From contig NZ_JAHLPR010000004.1 in the NCBI RefSeq assembly GCF_018918005.1, positions 1 through 64,000 of the forward strand: 64,000 bases of DNA, given 5' to 3'. The notes below the pieces were generated by a model that did no database searches, was not told the DNA's origin, and saw only the letters and a list, made by a program, of their open reading frames with translations. Made by a program: the position numbers and the translations under genes. The DNA is from Paenibacillus sp. MSJ-34. GTDB taxonomy: Bacteria; Bacillota; Bacilli; Paenibacillales; Paenibacillaceae. Each line of letters starts with the position of its first letter. Positions within the stretch are counted from its first letter, which is position 1. Positions 62,766-64,000 of the stretch are shown one piece after another.

Positions 62766-64000
62766 ATGAACAAACTTGTCAGCATCTCGATGAAACAGGC
62801 CGCGGCCGTCATCATCGCCATTGTGATGTTGTTCGGCGGGGGCATCTATGCGGCATCCGGCTTGAAAACCGAGCTGATGCCGGATATTTCGGTACCGATG
62901 GTTTTTATTACGACCCAGTACCCGGGGCCGCCTCAGGATGTGATGGAGCAAGTCACGAAGCCGATTGAGAAAAAAATAGCCGGTCTGGACGGCTTGAAGT
63001 CGGTCGCTTCCACGTCGAGCGATAATTTCTCGACCATTACGGTGAGTCTTAAGGAGAAGGCTGACCCGGAGAAGAAGAAGACGGAGATCGACAGCTTGCT
63101 GCAGGAAGTCAAGCTTCCCGATTCCGCGAGCCGTCCCAAGGTGGCGACTTTCGGATTGGCCTCCATTCCGTCGTTATACTTATCCATTACAGCGGACGGC
63201 GGGATGAGCCAGTCGGAACTGGATCAATGGTTTGCGAAAGAAATCAAGCCCGCATTCCAGGCGCTCAGCGGTTTCGATCATATGGACGAGATCGGTTCGC
63301 GGGAAACGACGCTGCGGATTAAACTGGATGCGGAGCAGCTTGCCGCGTACGGGTTAACTCCCCCGCAAGTATCCAATGAACTGCAACAAGTGTTGACGAG
63401 CGCTCCGGCCGGTTCCGTCGAGATGAACGGCAACACTTTAATGGCCAGAGTCAAGGGCAACATTAACAGCGTGTACAGCCTGGAAAATATCGGTTTGACG
63501 ACCGGCGCGGGAAATACGGTTTTACTGCGGCAGCTTGGGAAAATCGAGGCGATTTCGGAGTCGGGCTTTGTGGCCAGAATGGACGATAAGCCTTCTATCG
63601 GCATTATTTTGTATAAAACGAAAGACGCGAACGCTGTGGAATTTGCCGACAACGCCTTGCAATTGGCGGAGGATTGGCAAACCAAGCATCCCGGCATCGT
63701 GTTCAAGACGATCTACAACTCCTCGACGGAAGTGAAAAAATCGATCCAGGGCATGCTGAAAGAAGGCATCACCGGCGCGCTGCTGGCTGCGCTGATGATC
63801 TTGCTTTTCCTGCGCAACATGCGGATGACGTTAATTGTGCTCGTCTCGATCCCGCTCTCGATTTTGATCACGTTGCTCGTTATGAATTATTTGAACATTA
63901 CGCTGAACATATTGACCCTTGGCGGTATGTTTATTGCGGTCGGGCGCGTCGTGGACGACAGTATCGTCGTCATCGAGAATATATATTCTCATTTGCAGAA
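62766..64000 (+). CDS. RND-family efflux transporter permease (N-terminal part, cut by window edge)
   Basis: 411 codons are open to the window end. The start MNKLVSISMKQAAAVIIAIVMLFGGGIYAASGLKTELMPDISVPMV has the first transmembrane helix and the ELMPDISVP motif of HME/HAE-type RND pumps. The large periplasmic-type loop follows to about residue 335. Helices from about 340 onward include GRVVDDSIVVIENI, the conserved aspartate pair of the proton relay. AAAGGAGGG precedes the ATG. It resembles Firmicute SwrC/YerP-type pumps, which export surfactants or antimicrobials; the substrate is not visible. It lies directly after the two-component genes and shares their regulatory repeat. Confidence 0.93.
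   Translation, partial: MNKLVSISMKQAAAVIIAIVMLFGGGIYAASGLKTELMPDISVPMVFITTQYPGPPQDVMEQVTKPIEKKIAGLDGLKSVASTSSDNFSTITVSLKEKADPEKKKTEIDSLLQEVKLPDSASRPKVATFGLASIPSLYLSITADGGMSQSELDQWFAKEIKPAFQALSGFDHMDEIGSRETTLRIKLDAEQLAAYGLTPPQVSNELQQVLTSAPAGSVEMNGNTLMARVKGNINSVYSLENIGLTTGAGNTVLLRQLGKIEAISESGFVARMDDKPSIGIILYKTKDANAVEFADNALQLAEDWQTKHPGIVFKTIYNSSTEVKKSIQGMLKEGITGALLAALMILLFLRNMRMTLIVLVSIPLSILITLLVMNYLNITLNILTLGGMFIAVGRVVDDSIVVIENIYSHLQ

Overview
The window looks like a chromosomal segment from a spore-forming, flagellated Gram-positive of the Paenibacillaceae (Paenibacillus/Cohnella-like). This rests on the sporulation genes (spoIID, spoIIQ, spoIIID, an alpha/beta-type SASP), the mbl-flhO-flhP order also known from Bacillus, an 11-subunit complex I operon without nuoEFG, and csaB-linked SLH/S-layer genes. 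No rRNA, tRNA, CRISPR array or prophage was seen. The closest genus is an inference.

Layout. (1) 1-1932: the tail of an unidentified gene, a 28-bp tandem repeat array, an IS1595-like transposase gene with a degraded active site, and short repeats. (2) 1933-7734, minus strand: a sugar operon in the order LacI regulator, binding lipoprotein, two permeases, GH32 beta-fructosidase. A LacI-type palindrome overlaps the -35 of the transport operon. (3) 7995-18187: nuoABCDHIJKLMN. (4) 18188-22475: a repeat-rich gap, a small lipoprotein, and a surface-anchored subtilase with SLH domains. (5) 22571-28239: DUF1146 protein, murA, spoIID, spoIIQ, spoIIID, mbl, with recognisable sigma-F and sigma-E promoters. 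(6) 28701-33739: flhO, flhP, an EpuA-type small protein, a CDP-alcohol phosphatidyltransferase, fabZ, a phosphohexomutase. (7) 33845-39078: DUF5693 membrane protein, csaB, tagA and tagO, which fit synthesis and pyruvylation of the secondary cell wall polymer that SLH domains bind. (8) 39513-57454: three large SLH proteins, one with the features of the main S-layer protein, with small secreted proteins, a SASP and metK between them. (9) 57868-64000: a secreted five-module protein, a response regulator and histidine kinase, and the start of an RND efflux permease. The five-module protein has a paralogue at 48294-50825.

The genes converge on the cell envelope: precursor and lipid synthesis (murA, pgsA-like, fabZ, pgcA-like), shape (mbl), wall polymer synthesis and pyruvylation (tagO, tagA, csaB), and the proteins held by that polymer (SLH proteins).

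The least explained signals are non-coding. Five intergenic gaps each hold a different sequence repeated four times, two direct copies about 50-52 bp apart followed by two inverted copies with the same spacing. A separate 28-bp element occurs as an array and as single copies, always past a gene's 3' end and in that gene's orientation. Three 40-bp hairpin repeats with a compensatory change abut the flhO ribosome binding site. An 11-bp-spaced TGTTCA direct repeat is shared by the promoter regions of the five-module-protein/two-component operon and the RND gene.
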